Notes: generated from the letters alone by a model not told the origin. A DNA stretch of 64,000 nt from Ignavibacteriales bacterium (GCA_021740915.1 JAIOYW010000013.1:62001-126000); one strand, 5' to 3'; shown: positions 17,582 through 27,465, counted from the first letter of the stretch. Numbers and translations are program-made.

Positions 17582-18733
17582 TTACAATTTTCTAAAACTA
17601 TCTTTAATTTCTGCATCCTCAATCCCGTGAAGAATCTCCCCCCGATCGCTCCAGATTCTTTTTCCTTTGATATCTATTCCTGCTTTAGAGCATATGACCA
17701 TGGCTCTGGCTGCGTCATCTTCGTCTATTGCCCTGTTTCCGCCATATCCGTAAGGACTATCAACGAGAATGCCAAGATCGTTGTAAGAGGCGTTGTCAGT
17801 AATTATCCATACAGCGGCTTGTTTCACCGGGTAGCTGCGTGTTTCACGCTCAAGTACAGGCATCAGCCTTGCCAGTTCTGCCTGATGAGGTGAGCGGCGA
17901 ACACTGAAACGGTCATCATCTGTTGGAATATCCCGAGGTCTGTTAGCACATGCAGCAGATGGCGAGATATTTATCCAGTCATCGGTTGTAAGTGTGGTGA
18001 TCGTTTCGCCGGTGGATACCATATTCTGTGTGGAGCTGCTGCCCGCCTCGAAATATGTCCCGACAGGTACGCGCACTTTCAGAGGATACGGCACCAGGCG
18101 TTTAATACTTATGTCCATATTTTGGATGCCGCTGCCTTTAACTTTTACCTGAATTTTTTTCTCTTTTATCAGATCCACAATATCTTTTCCATTAAGATCC
18201 TTTTTTGCCTCGAGTGCCGCGGCTACCATTTTGTGTCCAGGAAAATCTTCCAGGAACTTTTCGATCTCTTCGGCAGTACCATCTTTTATCTGGTTTGTGA
18301 AAATTGTTTCGTCATCTGCAAGTTTTTTTTGTAAATCAAATGCTTCCTGAGTATAAAATCCCTCTGGAAACTGTTCCCTGTAAACTATTAATGCAAGGAT
18401 GTTATTTGCAGAACTTGCGATATCAAAGGATATTGAATCAATCCGATAATATGCCTTTGATGCGTAAAACTTTCCGGGACTTTCCTTCAAATATTCCGAA
18501 TAACCCTCAACAGAACTTGAAACCTCTGCTTCTCGCCATAAAAGCTGGTCATAAATTTTTCGGGCTTGAACGGAGTGATTGCCATTTGGGAAATTTTCAA
18601 GATACCCGCGATAGTTGCTTTTCCCATCCCGGATTTTTGACCATGACCAGTAAATTTCGTCGCGCACTGAACTAAAAAGCAACATAACCAAGAAGAAAGT
18701 TAAAATTCCGGCAGGAATAAGATACTTTTTCAT
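17582..18733 (-). CDS. Membrane-anchored TPR-like protein of unknown function
   Basis: A 383-residue protein with an uncleaved N-terminal anchor (about 4-22). The front half (about 25-185) has repeated helical Y-(x)-L-x-x-F-P-x-G motifs resembling TPR or outer-membrane lipoprotein BamD-like repeats. The second half (about 200-383) is a separate domain with the string A-V-W-I-I-T-D-N-A-S-Y-N-D-L-G, which I do not recognise. The start context ATTTAAATG is shared with two other minus-strand genes nearby (starts at 21073 and 21921). It lies 25 bases downstream of a small membrane-protein gene and is probably co-transcribed with it. Confidence 0.65.
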   Translation of the reverse strand: MKKYLIPAGILTFFLVMLLFSSVRDEIYWSWSKIRDGKSNYRGYLENFPNGNHSVQARKIYDQLLWREAEVSSSVEGYSEYLKESPGKFYASKAYYRIDSISFDIASSANNILALIVYREQFPEGFYTQEAFDLQKKLADDETIFTNQIKDGTAEEIEKFLEDFPGHKMVAAALEAKKDLNGKDIVDLIKEKKIQVKVKGSGIQNMDISIKRLVPYPLKVRVPVGTYFEAGSSSTQNMVSTGETITTLTTDDWINISPSAACANRPRDIPTDDDRFSVRRSPHQAELARLMPVLERETRSYPVKQAAVWIITDNASYNDLGILVDSPYGYGGNRAIDEDDAARAMVICSKAGIDIKGKRIWSDRGEILHGIEDAEIKDSFRKL

Positions 18734-18758
18734 TTAAATCTTTTCACTCATATTGTGA

Positions 18759-19205
18759 TCATCTAAGAGTAAAAAGGATGTAAAAATTATAAAGCATCAT
18801 TGGAAGCACGATCACAATGCCGACAATTATACCTGCTGTTGTCCATCCTTTTTCACTTACCTGGATTGCTTCAGGATGATAGATATTCTTGTGTTTACCT
18901 GCTATCCTGTTTCCTGCAAATCCTGCCCAGCCCATAACTGCAAGTACAATGATCAGATACAGGAACAATCCTCCAGCACCTAATAATCCTAATAATCGGG
19001 CAAAAAATGAAAAAATGATCAATAGAATGCCCGTCAATATCCTGCCATGAAACATCAGCCAAAGCGGGGTAAGAACTGCTGCGCCGATATTAAATCCGAA
19101 ATCTTCGGGTTCATTCCCCGGGAGATCATCGTGTCCCGAGCCTCTGAATTCACCCGCTTCCTCAGGTCTGATTTCATCTTGTCTCTGTATTGACTCAGAA
19201 TCCAT
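18759..19205 (-). CDS. Small membrane protein, DUF2628-like
   Basis: The 148-residue protein has an acidic N-terminal tail of about 40 residues, then F-N-I-G-A-A-V-L-T-P-L-W-L-M-F-H-G and three or four membrane segments. The A-x-x-x-x-P-L-W-x-x-x-H-G pattern resembles DUF2628-type membrane proteins, but this is a weak match made by eye. Function unknown. It precedes the TPR-like gene in the same direction. Confidence 0.6.
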   Translation of the reverse strand: MDSESIQRQDEIRPEEAGEFRGSGHDDLPGNEPEDFGFNIGAAVLTPLWLMFHGRILTGILLIIFSFFARLLGLLGAGGLFLYLIIVLAVMGWAGFAGNRIAGKHKNIYHPEAIQVSEKGWTTAGIIVGIVIVLPMMLYNFYILFTLR

Positions 19206-19261
19206 AATTTTTCCTCTTAAAATTTGTAATTTGTTATCTCAAATGAATTAATGGCAAAATA

Positions 19262-21073
19262 CTATCTCATGAGCACCATTTTCCTTGTCCGGCTGAAACT
19301 ACCGGCTTTAATTGTGTAGAAATAGACCCCGCTCGCGAGCTGCGAGGCATCAAAACTTACAATGTGGCTGCCCGCTGGTTTTTCTCCTTCAACAAGCGAC
19401 GCGATATCCCTGCCGAGCATATCATATACCTTGAGTGTAACATATCCGGGTTTGGAAAGCTCATAATTTATTTTTGTCTCAGGGTTAAAGGGATTCGGAT
19501 AGTTCTGGGAGAGAGAGTAGGATGTGGGAATATTATAAGATTCTTCAACTTCGGTTAAGATTTGACAACCGGTAAAGTATAACATATCTACGTACCAGCC
19601 TACATCTGAGCTACCGTAGTATCCTGTCCAATTAGAAATAAATTTAAATGCAATCTGGATTTCAGAGGTATATGATGAAAGATCAATATAGTAATTTGTC
19701 CAAACACCACTGGAACTGCTTGTGAAACTGCTGGAGACTTTTTGCCAAAACCCGCCACTCTCCCTGATTTCAACATATCCAGTATCGGAATCACCAAAAC
19801 TATACCAGTGCCAAAACCTTAAGTTTGCGTTACTGGATGACGGATCTTTTCTGAACCTTGGACTTACAAACCTCGTTTTAACTCCCTCGTTATAATTACC
19901 TGCAAGTCTGGTTGAAAGGCAATTCTGACTAAGATACCCTCCATTTGGTCCGCTTGTCGGTTTGCCTACCTCCCAAGTGCCATGCGTTGCAAACCAATCT
20001 CTTATACCATTCTCAAATTGTTCTGTCGGCAGAGGGAAAATTCTGTCACTTGTCCTCAGATCAACATCATCAATATACCACCCGAGGTCGGCACTTCCAT
20101 AGTATCCTGTCCAAAGTGATTTGAAATAAAAGGCTATCCTGACGGATTTTCCTTTGTAAAGTTCTAAATCAATTTCCGGACAACTCCACACACTTCCACC
20201 CGATGCAGTGTATTTATCAAGAGTCTGCCAATCCCCAAAATCAACACTGATCTGAAAACGCCCTGTATCGGCATCTCCAAAACTATACCATTGCCAGAAT
20301 CTGATTCGAGGTGATATGGCATTTTGAGGGATACTGAAAGCCGGACTTACAAATCTTGAGTCTGCATTTTCATTATAATTCCCCTTAAGGTTCGTTGCGA
20401 CACAATTAGATCCCGTATAAGCCTTACCCGGGCCCGATGAAGGAATTCCGGTTTCCCAGGTGCCGTGCGAGGCTTGCCAATCACCAATGCCATTTTCAAA
20501 TGTTTCTGAAGAATAATATACTCTGCTACCGGATACAAGTGAAATATTATCCAGGTACCATCCCAGATCCGCACTACCGTAATATCCAGTCCAGACTGAT
20601 TTAAAGAGAAAGGATATTTGAATCTGTTTGCCTCTATATTGAGACAGATCATATTCCGGGGAACTCCAGACACTTCCTCCTGTACCCGCATATTTTGCAA
20701 GTGAAACCCAGTCACCGCCGGGAATTTTCACCTGGAAAAATCCTGTGTCTGCATCACCGAAGGAGAACCATTGCCAGAGCCTTATCCTAGGTTCAATTGC
20801 ATCCGAGGGAATCGTGAGGGCTGAAATTTTAATCAGTCGTGTACTGACATTTTCAGAGTAATTCCCGTTCAAGACGGTAGCTGCGCAACGAGACCCGGCA
20901 AAAGCTTTACCTGGCCCACTTCCGCTAGGCGTTCCTACCTGCCAGGTGCCATTATCTACGTACCATTCTGCCGTCCAATTACCTTCCCATGTTTCCTGCC
21001 AAAGGGTATTGGTTTGGGCGGAGATGTGAAGAGATGAAAAAGCAAAAATGAATGCGAAAAACAGGTTTTTCAT
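19262..21073 (-). CDS. Type IX secreted protein with three tandem beta-sandwich repeats
   Basis: A 603-residue protein: signal peptide (1-19), three tandem repeats of about 165 residues (about 22-185, 186-345, 346-510), and a T9SS sorting domain (about 520-603) opening with S-Q-N-Y-P-N-P-F-N-P and ending G-S-F-S-R-T-R-K-M-V-L-M-R. Each repeat has W-x2-x-x-G-T-W-(Q/E)-x-G-x-P, G-N-Y-(S/N)-E, a (F/Y)-S-F-G-D-(A/S)-D-T-G core, and W-T-G-Y-Y-G-S-(A/S)-D-(L/V)-G-W-Y. They resemble MAM/jelly-roll carbohydrate-binding modules (inference). The protein should be exported by the outer-membrane Por/Gld machinery and anchored to the surface. Confidence 0.88.
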   Translation of the reverse strand: MKNLFFAFIFAFSSLHISAQTNTLWQETWEGNWTAEWYVDNGTWQVGTPSGSGPGKAFAGSRCAATVLNGNYSENVSTRLIKISALTIPSDAIEPRIRLWQWFSFGDADTGFFQVKIPGGDWVSLAKYAGTGGSVWSSPEYDLSQYRGKQIQISFLFKSVWTGYYGSADLGWYLDNISLVSGSRVYYSSETFENGIGDWQASHGTWETGIPSSGPGKAYTGSNCVATNLKGNYNENADSRFVSPAFSIPQNAISPRIRFWQWYSFGDADTGRFQISVDFGDWQTLDKYTASGGSVWSCPEIDLELYKGKSVRIAFYFKSLWTGYYGSADLGWYIDDVDLRTSDRIFPLPTEQFENGIRDWFATHGTWEVGKPTSGPNGGYLSQNCLSTRLAGNYNEGVKTRFVSPRFRKDPSSSNANLRFWHWYSFGDSDTGYVEIRESGGFWQKVSSSFTSSSSGVWTNYYIDLSSYTSEIQIAFKFISNWTGYYGSSDVGWYVDMLYFTGCQILTEVEESYNIPTSYSLSQNYPNPFNPETKINYELSKPGYVTLKVYDMLGRDIASLVEGEKPAGSHIVSFDASQLASGVYFYTIKAGSFSRTRKMVLMR

Positions 21074-21192
21074 TTAAATATCTCCTTAAAAAAACTTTTA
21101 AAGCTTATTCCGAAAATCTTACTGATTCTTTATTACAAGATGACTTTTGTAGAATGGGGTAGTAAATTATTCCTACCCCATAATTCTCCTAA

Positions 21193-21921
21193 TCAAAAAT
21201 GTACACTCAGCAGGATTGTCCCTGTTCCTGTACCCAAGGAGCTTCCGCTAGGTCCTTTTACGGTTTCTGTGTCGTCAGTATACTCAGGCTCTCCAATACT
21301 GGTATAACCCAAAGTATATTTGCCTCCAAGCGACATACCCTCGGTAAAAAACCAGTCAAAACCAAGATTCAGTCCCAATCCGAAATTAGTTTGAGAATAT
21401 TCAATCTTAGAGTTAATATAACCTGATGTGGAAAAACTGGTTTCTGCTGTTGAAGAAATAGTTGCTATATTAATATTTACTCCGCCATAGGGGGAGACAC
21501 TATAGCGGCTTTTTAGGTGTAGATTAAAGTCCATAGATAATCCAATTATGGTGGCAGAGGCTTCTTCATTCCAGGACACCAAATTTCCGTAATAGTCCGT
21601 AGAACTGAATTCTTCCTCGGAGCTGGCAGATCCAAACCCTAACGAAACCATTACTTCCATATTCTCTTTTAAGTAATATTTCATTCCTATTCCCCCTACC
21701 TCTGAATCGGTATAATATATACCACTAGAACCAGAATTAGGCATTTTTACGCTGCCGATAGGTACCGATCCGATATCTGTCTGCATTGGTGTATATGCAA
21801 AAACAAGCGCTTTAGATCCTTTATAAGTTGCTGGTTTTACGCCATCATAATCCGGCTGCTGCTGTTGTGCAAAAAGAACGCCGGCAATTAATAATACTGT
21901 TGCGAAAAGAACTTTTTTCAT
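21193..21921 (-). CDS. Outer-membrane beta-barrel protein
   Basis: A 242-residue protein with a signal peptide ending L-F-A-Q-Q, then alternating amphipathic strands separated by Gly/Ser/Thr-rich turns, and a C terminus ending S-V-H-F. This matches the OmpA/OmpW-like porin class. Specific cargo is unknown. It is downstream of two small envelope genes on the same strand (gap 28 bases) and may belong to the same transcript. Confidence 0.78.
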   Translation of the reverse strand: MKKVLFATVLLIAGVLFAQQQQPDYDGVKPATYKGSKALVFAYTPMQTDIGSVPIGSVKMPNSGSSGIYYTDSEVGGIGMKYYLKENMEVMVSLGFGSASSEEEFSSTDYYGNLVSWNEEASATIIGLSMDFNLHLKSRYSVSPYGGVNINIATISSTAETSFSTSGYINSKIEYSQTNFGLGLNLGFDWFFTEGMSLGGKYTLGYTSIGEPEYTDDTETVKGPSGSSLGTGTGTILLSVHF

Positions 21922-21949
21922 TTAAATACCTGTGTTTATAGTTAAATAA

Positions 21950-22477
21950 TTAAAACTTATAGTGCACCGCTAATTGGCAGCCTCTGGTTCCATTCGAACT
22001 AAACGGAATAAAACTAATATGAGGTGACGATTTGTTGTAGATAGTTTCCCATTCTTCTGCAGATTCATCTATCGCGTAACCTAAAGCAATTCCTACAAGC
22101 CCAAAAACATATATTGGCCATGTATCCATTGTCGTTACCTCAAACATCCCGTCTGTTTCTGTATGAACCGTGGAAGCCGCATAGGCAATACCTCCTACCA
22201 AACCTACAATACCGCCAATAATTTTTCCGGAATTGCTTTTTGTCGAAATTTGCTTCTGGATAAGATCAACGTCAGCTAAAGACATTTTTTGCATACCGGT
22301 TCCGTTTTTTGCCTGATAAAACAGAGTATCCGATTTTAATATAAAATAATAAGCTTCGATAGGATAGCCCTTTGATTCTATTATTACTTGATTGTAAGTT
22401 TTTCCTGATTCAAGTCTGTTTTGAGCCGAAATCATAAGAGTTTGAATAAACACAAAAAGAATAATTGATTTTTTCAT
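21950..22477 (-). CDS. Exported hypothetical protein with glycine-zipper segment
   Basis: The 175-residue protein has a signal peptide (about 1-19) and a central glycine-rich hydrophobic segment (I-I-G-G-I-V-G-L-V-G-G-I-A-Y-A-A, about 83-98) and a second one (I-Y-V-F-G-L-V-G-I-A-L-G-Y-A-I, about 121-135), reminiscent of glycine-zipper membrane inserts. No family recognised. The gene lies between the GNA1162-like lipoprotein gene and the outer-membrane barrel gene. Confidence 0.62.
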   Translation of the reverse strand: MKKSIILFVFIQTLMISAQNRLESGKTYNQVIIESKGYPIEAYYFILKSDTLFYQAKNGTGMQKMSLADVDLIQKQISTKSNSGKIIGGIVGLVGGIAYAASTVHTETDGMFEVTTMDTWPIYVFGLVGIALGYAIDESAEEWETIYNKSSPHISFIPFSSNGTRGCQLAVHYKF

Positions 22478-22508
22478 GAATTTTCCCTGTATTATAATAA
22501 TCTGTTAT

Positions 22509-23075
22509 TTATCTGACATCCCCATTTCCAGATCCCTCCGGTAAAGAATTGGTATATTCAGTTAACCACTCTTCAAGTGGGCTTATTAAAGCTGGAATTA
22601 ATCCCAGTGAAATCTGAGATTCATCAATTATCTGCTTCCAAAGCAGTGTGCCATCTGAGCTGAAAAGATTCAAATCCATCTGAAGGGAAGTGCCGCTTGC
22701 AAGAACTGCATAATCGCTTGAGGTTTCGGTCATGTTACAATACATGAGAGCATCCGCCTTGCATACCGAGCAGATTTTTGCTATCTCCGAGGTTTCAAAA
22801 GAAAAACCCTTTTTCAGATCATTAGATTTCAAAGCGGCATCGGCTGTGATCATGCCGATCACATCATAGTTTCTGTCTGCAATTTTTTCCTGCAGAGTAT
22901 TAATAATATCCATATTATCCTCTGAGTACATAACACTATCTGCCCAGGGATATATTACTATTGACGATGGCTTTATTGAATCGTAATTTTCGGACAAATA
23001 AACAGCCTCCGGAATACAGCCTGATAGAAAAGAAATTGAAAGCACAAGTAATATTGTTAATAATTTTTTTTGCAT
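22509..23075 (-). CDS. Lipoprotein, GNA1162 (DUF799)-like
   Basis: The 188-residue lipoprotein has lipobox F-L-S-G-C (Cys 20). The body begins S-S-I-V-I-Y-P-W-A-D-S and has N-T-L-Q-E-K-I-A-D-R-N-Y-D-V-I, then a C-K-A-D-A-L-M-Y-C segment. That order matches GNA1162-type lipoproteins, which are thought to take part in assembling envelope structures. The match is by eye and moderate. It heads the 21.2-23.1 kb minus-strand gene set. Confidence 0.6.
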   Translation of the reverse strand: MQKKLLTILLVLSISFLSGCIPEAVYLSENYDSIKPSSIVIYPWADSVMYSEDNMDIINTLQEKIADRNYDVIGMITADAALKSNDLKKGFSFETSEIAKICSVCKADALMYCNMTETSSDYAVLASGTSLQMDLNLFSSDGTLLWKQIIDESQISLGLIPALISPLEEWLTEYTNSLPEGSGNGDVR

Positions 23076-23372
23076 ATATCTCCTTATTATTGAATGTTTT
23101 GATAATCATGATTATTAAGCGACCGGTTATGTATATTCCCTGTCGATTTCAATCAGTCCTGCAAATTTTCCGAATAATGAAACCGGTCATGCAAATAGCA
23201 TCATATCCACTGTACCACTAAAGAATTTGGGGTGTTTCATAGCGCTATACAAATTAGCAAAATTTCAAAAGCATCTGTACAAAGCAACAAGTTGTCGGCA
23301 TTAACTATCAGTTTTCATAATAAATTCGCAATTATATTGATAAGTATTATTCATTGATTGTATTTATCCAGG

Positions 23373-24011
23373 TTACTTATTATTCTTCATTTTTAATATT
23401 GCTTCAATCTTGTTTTTGACCATAAGTTTCCTATAGATTTTCTTACAATGAAATCGAATATCATCAACTGAAACATTAAGCGCCTCAGAGATTTCCTTAT
23501 TGCTCTTCCCTTCTCTAATTTGGTCAAGAACCTGACGTTCTCTGTGAGTAAGATCTACTGCGGGATTGTCTTTGTGGATAAAGTCTATTATTTTTCGGGC
23601 AGTACGGCTATTAATCGCAGCCAATCCGGCATATACATTCTGTATTGATTCCACAATCCTGCTTCCATCATAATTCTTTAAAAGATATCCTGTGGCACCA
23701 TTTTTTACGGCATCAAAAATCAGCTTATCGTCCTCGAAAACGGTTAGAATAATTATTTCAAGACGCGGGTGTCTTAATTTTAGGTCGCGTATAAAATCTA
23801 CACCGGATTTGTCCGGAAGCTCAACATCCAATAAAACTATGTCGGGCAAATTGGTTTCAATATCCTTAAGGGCTGAAAGACAATCATAATAAACACCAGA
23901 AATTCTTATGGTAGGTTCATCGCTGAACATGTCTTTCAACGTTTCAATATATATTTCGTTGTCTTCAATAATTGAAACGTATATGATATCGGACTTTTCG
24001 GTGTTTTTCAT
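23373..24011 (-). CDS. NarL/FixJ-type response regulator
   Basis: The 212-residue protein has a REC domain (about 8-125; D-N-E acidic pocket, phospho-Asp in D-I-V-L-L-D-V-E-L-P near 62, Lys in the Y-L-L-K-N segment near 110) and a LuxR-type helix-turn-helix (about 147-205; L-T-H-R-E-R-Q-V-L, then K-S-N-K-E-I-S-E-A-L-N-V-S). Its gene begins 4 bases after the stop of the propeller sensor kinase and it is surely its partner. Expression from the kinase transcript may be reduced by the terminator-like palindrome at 24062-24079. Confidence 0.93.
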   Translation of the reverse strand: MKNTEKSDIIYVSIIEDNEIYIETLKDMFSDEPTIRISGVYYDCLSALKDIETNLPDIVLLDVELPDKSGVDFIRDLKLRHPRLEIIILTVFEDDKLIFDAVKNGATGYLLKNYDGSRIVESIQNVYAGLAAINSRTARKIIDFIHKDNPAVDLTHRERQVLDQIREGKSNKEISEALNVSVDDIRFHCKKIYRKLMVKNKIEAILKMKNNK

Positions 24012-24015
24012 ATCA

Positions 24016-27000
24016 TCAAAAAAGATTTACTGAAACATAACATATTTGACAATTAAAAAACACTACCCATATGGGTAGTTTTCCGGAAAATCTTAAGATT
24101 GTTTCTCTGTTTTTACTGCTGATTATTTCCAGTTTTCCATTAAGTCTCTTCGCCCGGTTAAACATGTTTTTCAGTCCGGAACCATTTGCATTTTTGTTTT
24201 CAAATGGCTTACCATCATTCCTTAAGTCAATTAGTAATTCCTGTTGGCTAAATTGAATACTAAGCCTTATGAGAGTACAGTCAGGAACATGTTTTTTTAT
24301 ATTATGGAATCCTTCCTTAAAAATACGCGGGAGGTGCTGACGCCAGTTAATTGGTAAAAACAATTTGGAAATCTCTGGTTCCAATCCTACTATCTGGAAA
24401 TCGATAATTTCATCATCGAACAGGGTTTCATAAAACTGGTATAAGTTTAGGACAATATCATAGAGGGTTTCATTTTTGGGGTTGATTTCCCATAATATCT
24501 GTCTTATTTCTGTGTTTAATTTATCTGAGAAGCTAATAATTCTCTTCAGATCAGATGTTGTTGATTGCTCATCGCTACGCTTGATTAGCCTATTTGCTTT
24601 TCCCTTAATTCCTGTAATCAGTGCACTTAAATCATCGTGAAAATCTTCTGAGATTTTTAGGATGATCCGTTCTCTTTCAGCATTTCTAATCTTTATCTCA
24701 GCAAGCGCCTTTTCAGTCTTCCATCTAATTATAAAATAAATTGCGGCACCAAAGAGAAAAATTATTAAAATAAAAAAACCCCAGCTTTGCCAGAATGGTT
24801 TTGCGATACTTAAATGTAAAATTTTGGTTCGCTTTGAAGTTGAATCATGCTGGTCAGAAGTTCTAACTTTTAGGGTATAATTGCCTGGCGAGATCTTCGA
24901 ATAATTTATCGTACCATCTTCTTTTATTATTCGCCAATCGTCGTCGTGTCCTTCCAATATCCATTGGAGTGAACCTCTGTCTTTATTTAGAAAAACCGGG
25001 ATATTAAGATCAAAGGAAAAAGATGTTTCTGAAGACGAAAGTTCCACCTTTGTAATTCCGGCGAGAGATATTTCGTTATATCGTAATTCTCCCGCGACCT
25101 TAAAATTTGAGATGACCGGTTCATATATAAAAGGAGATCGGATAGAATCAGGATGAAAACACACCATTCCTTTGTTCGTCCCAAAATACAACAAACCGTT
25201 TTTATCCTGATAAGAAGCTCCAAGGTTAAACTCGTTATCGGGAAGACCATCCTGATATGTATAGTTTACCATAGAATTATCCCTGGGATTAAATCTAATA
25301 AGTCCTTTGTTTGAACTTAACCAGAGTATGTTATTACGGTCCTGTAATATTGCGTATATTGTGTTATCGGGCAGTCCCTGTTTTTGATCAAAAACTTTTA
25401 ATTTCCCTGTTGGTATTTCCCAACTCAGCAGACCATCGCCCCACGTGCCGATCCACAGTGTATTTGTGTCTTCCTGGAAAAGAGATAAAATTCTTGAGCG
25501 AGAATAATCTCTGCCTCTATGATCTGTTAATTCAACCCTTTTATTCTGCTCGGTTGAAAGATTAACGTGAAACAATCCATGATTAAGTAAAGCAACCCAA
25601 TATGATTTTGTGCCAGCTTGGGCAATTGCGAGAACAAAATAAAACTGCATTAATTTACTATCAACCAGATGAATTTTTGTTAATTGATTTGATCGTAGAT
25701 CCAAATGGATAAGACCTTCTCCATTAAAACCTATTAAAAAATTACGCTCCGGTGTTTCATGAAACATATATGCATGTCCTTTCGCATAAATTTCATAACC
25801 GGAAAACTCAAATGGATAAGAGAATTCACCTTTTTCCACGTTAAATATCATTAATCCATTAGCTAGGGTTCCGACCAAATAGTCATTTTCGCTTCCTGGA
25901 AGTCTTCGAATTGCTCGGATCTGGGAAGGATTTTTGAGACTGGATCCTGGTATTTTAAATTCCCTAAAACTCTCTGAATATGGTGAAAATTCAATAATGT
26001 TATTTAATGTGCCTATCAAGATTTTATCGTCTTGCGATTCGGAATAACACCAAATTGATAATTCTGATAACCTGGATTTCAATTCTGAATTAATAATATT
26101 ATTATCGAAAATTTTTGAGTTCGGGGTTAGTTTAATTAGTCCGTTTCTTGATGTGCCGATCCAGAGAATTCCTGATCGATCCTCAAACAACCTTTTGCCA
26201 TCTTCAAAATTGGTTTTATCGGAAATATCATTTGAAATTTTAACTTTAACAATTTGTTTGGATTTCGGATCGAAAAAATAAATCCCCCGAGAGGTTCCTA
26301 TTACAAGTTGGTTGGAAAACCTGCTCTTTATAATTGAAAAAACATTGGAGTCCTCGTTATTGAATTCATTGAAAAAAATTTTCTGGAGATTCCCAGAGTT
26401 TATATCATAAATAAATAGTCCGTCTCTTTCGGCAAGGAGAAGATTCGAATCGCTGAGTGAGTATAAATCATTTATCTGAAAACTCTTTTTCTCTCCAAAC
26501 ATAAGATGAACGTATTGAAAAACTTTATCTTTCGCTTTTTTTACAAACAGCCCTTCTCTCGTTGAACTCCAAACTCTCATCTCGGCATCCTGGGTTTCAA
26601 TGACTGAGGTTGTTTTTAGATCTGATAAGGCTTCATCACCTTTATAAACGAGGTACTGGTCGGTTATTTTCCTTAAAGGGTTACAAAAAATGATCCTACT
26701 GTAATCCCCAAACCAAATATTACCATTATCCAATAAATTTAGATACTGCAAAGTATTCAGCTTAAAGGATAAACCTAAGCTAACCAGATCAATTTTAGAG
26801 AATTCCTCCTTATTATAATCATATGTGAACAACCCCCAGGGATTTCCTGCGACCATGATATTGTTAAACTGATCGGGAAATGAAACGATGAAAAAATCAT
26901 TTGTGGACAATTGTTCTGCGACCCTATTCATTGAATATGATCTTATCTTCTTCCCATCATGTCTATCAAGGGCGACTTCTGTAGCAATCCAAATAAACCC

Positions 27001-27192
27001 GGCATTATCTTGATCAATATCATAAATCATATTTTGGGATAACCCGTCATTCACGGTGATATGCTGAACTGAGTAGGTAAGTGGCTGAGCGGACAGTGGA
27101 AAGTATAAGAATAACCCGCAAAAAATAATTGCAGTGATATTGTCAGGAAGGGTGATTGTTTCTCTCATAATCATGTTATTCCTGTTTATCAA
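24016..27192 (-). CDS. Two-component sensor kinase with reg_prop propeller and Y_Y_Y domain
   Basis: A 1,058-residue membrane kinase. After a signal/anchor (about 13-35) come about fourteen reg_prop blades forming two periplasmic propellers (about 40-700; typical I-W-I-G-T-x-x-x-G-L and L-S-Q-N-M-I-Y-D-I-D-Q-D). A Y_Y_Y sandwich follows (about 715-790), then a membrane helix (about 800-820), a HisKA_3-like dimerisation helix with E-D-F-H-D-D-L (His near 850) and an ATPase part ending near 1035 with G-S-G-L-K-N-M. Unlike SusR-type hybrids it is not fused to its regulator, which is the next gene. The last 20 residues (after G-K-L-P) are coded through a perfect palindrome and look like an unnatural read-through tail. 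A start at codon 6 or 8 is equally possible. Confidence 0.9.
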   Translation of the reverse strand: MINRNNMIMRETITLPDNITAIIFCGLFLYFPLSAQPLTYSVQHITVNDGLSQNMIYDIDQDNAGFIWIATEVALDRHDGKKIRSYSMNRVAEQLSTNDFFIVSFPDQFNNIMVAGNPWGLFTYDYNKEEFSKIDLVSLGLSFKLNTLQYLNLLDNGNIWFGDYSRIIFCNPLRKITDQYLVYKGDEALSDLKTTSVIETQDAEMRVWSSTREGLFVKKAKDKVFQYVHLMFGEKKSFQINDLYSLSDSNLLLAERDGLFIYDINSGNLQKIFFNEFNNEDSNVFSIIKSRFSNQLVIGTSRGIYFFDPKSKQIVKVKISNDISDKTNFEDGKRLFEDRSGILWIGTSRNGLIKLTPNSKIFDNNIINSELKSRLSELSIWCYSESQDDKILIGTLNNIIEFSPYSESFREFKIPGSSLKNPSQIRAIRRLPGSENDYLVGTLANGLMIFNVEKGEFSYPFEFSGYEIYAKGHAYMFHETPERNFLIGFNGEGLIHLDLRSNQLTKIHLVDSKLMQFYFVLAIAQAGTKSYWVALLNHGLFHVNLSTEQNKRVELTDHRGRDYSRSRILSLFQEDTNTLWIGTWGDGLLSWEIPTGKLKVFDQKQGLPDNTIYAILQDRNNILWLSSNKGLIRFNPRDNSMVNYTYQDGLPDNEFNLGASYQDKNGLLYFGTNKGMVCFHPDSIRSPFIYEPVISNFKVAGELRYNEISLAGITKVELSSSETSFSFDLNIPVFLNKDRGSLQWILEGHDDDWRIIKEDGTINYSKISPGNYTLKVRTSDQHDSTSKRTKILHLSIAKPFWQSWGFFILIIFLFGAAIYFIIRWKTEKALAEIKIRNAERERIILKISEDFHDDLSALITGIKGKANRLIKRSDEQSTTSDLKRIISFSDKLNTEIRQILWEINPKNETLYDIVLNLYQFYETLFDDEIIDFQIVGLEPEISKLFLPINWRQHLPRIFKEGFHNIKKHVPDCTLIRLSIQFSQQELLIDLRNDGKPFENKNANGSGLKNMFNRAKRLNGKLEIISSKNRETILRFSGKLPIWVVFFNCQICYVSVNLF
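24053..24079 (-). terminator. Terminator-like palindrome inside the 3' end of the sensor kinase gene
   Basis: On the minus strand the sequence ACTACCC-ATAT-GGGTAGT (24062-24079) is an uninterrupted palindrome followed by G and six T. It has the full form of an intrinsic terminator but lies 43-63 bases before the kinase stop codon and 50 bases before the regulator start. Confidence 0.6.
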
Positions 27193-27465
27193 AAAAATAA
27201 TTTATCTGATAAAGGTTAAGAAGTCATGGTTAATAATATTCTGGAAATAATCTTGTTCCGCAAAACTGTTAGATGTTGCATACAAAGTGAATTTCTTTGA
27301 ATTTGCCCAAAACTAAAAATTATCTTTAGTCCTCTGATATTAGCTTCATACTTTTATGAATAATAAGGTGACCTTGTGATTGTTTTTGACTTCCAGAAAA
27401 CATTATTTACAATATTAAATAATTTTCTTATTCCAACGTATTATCTGTAACTTTCTGATTTTTCC

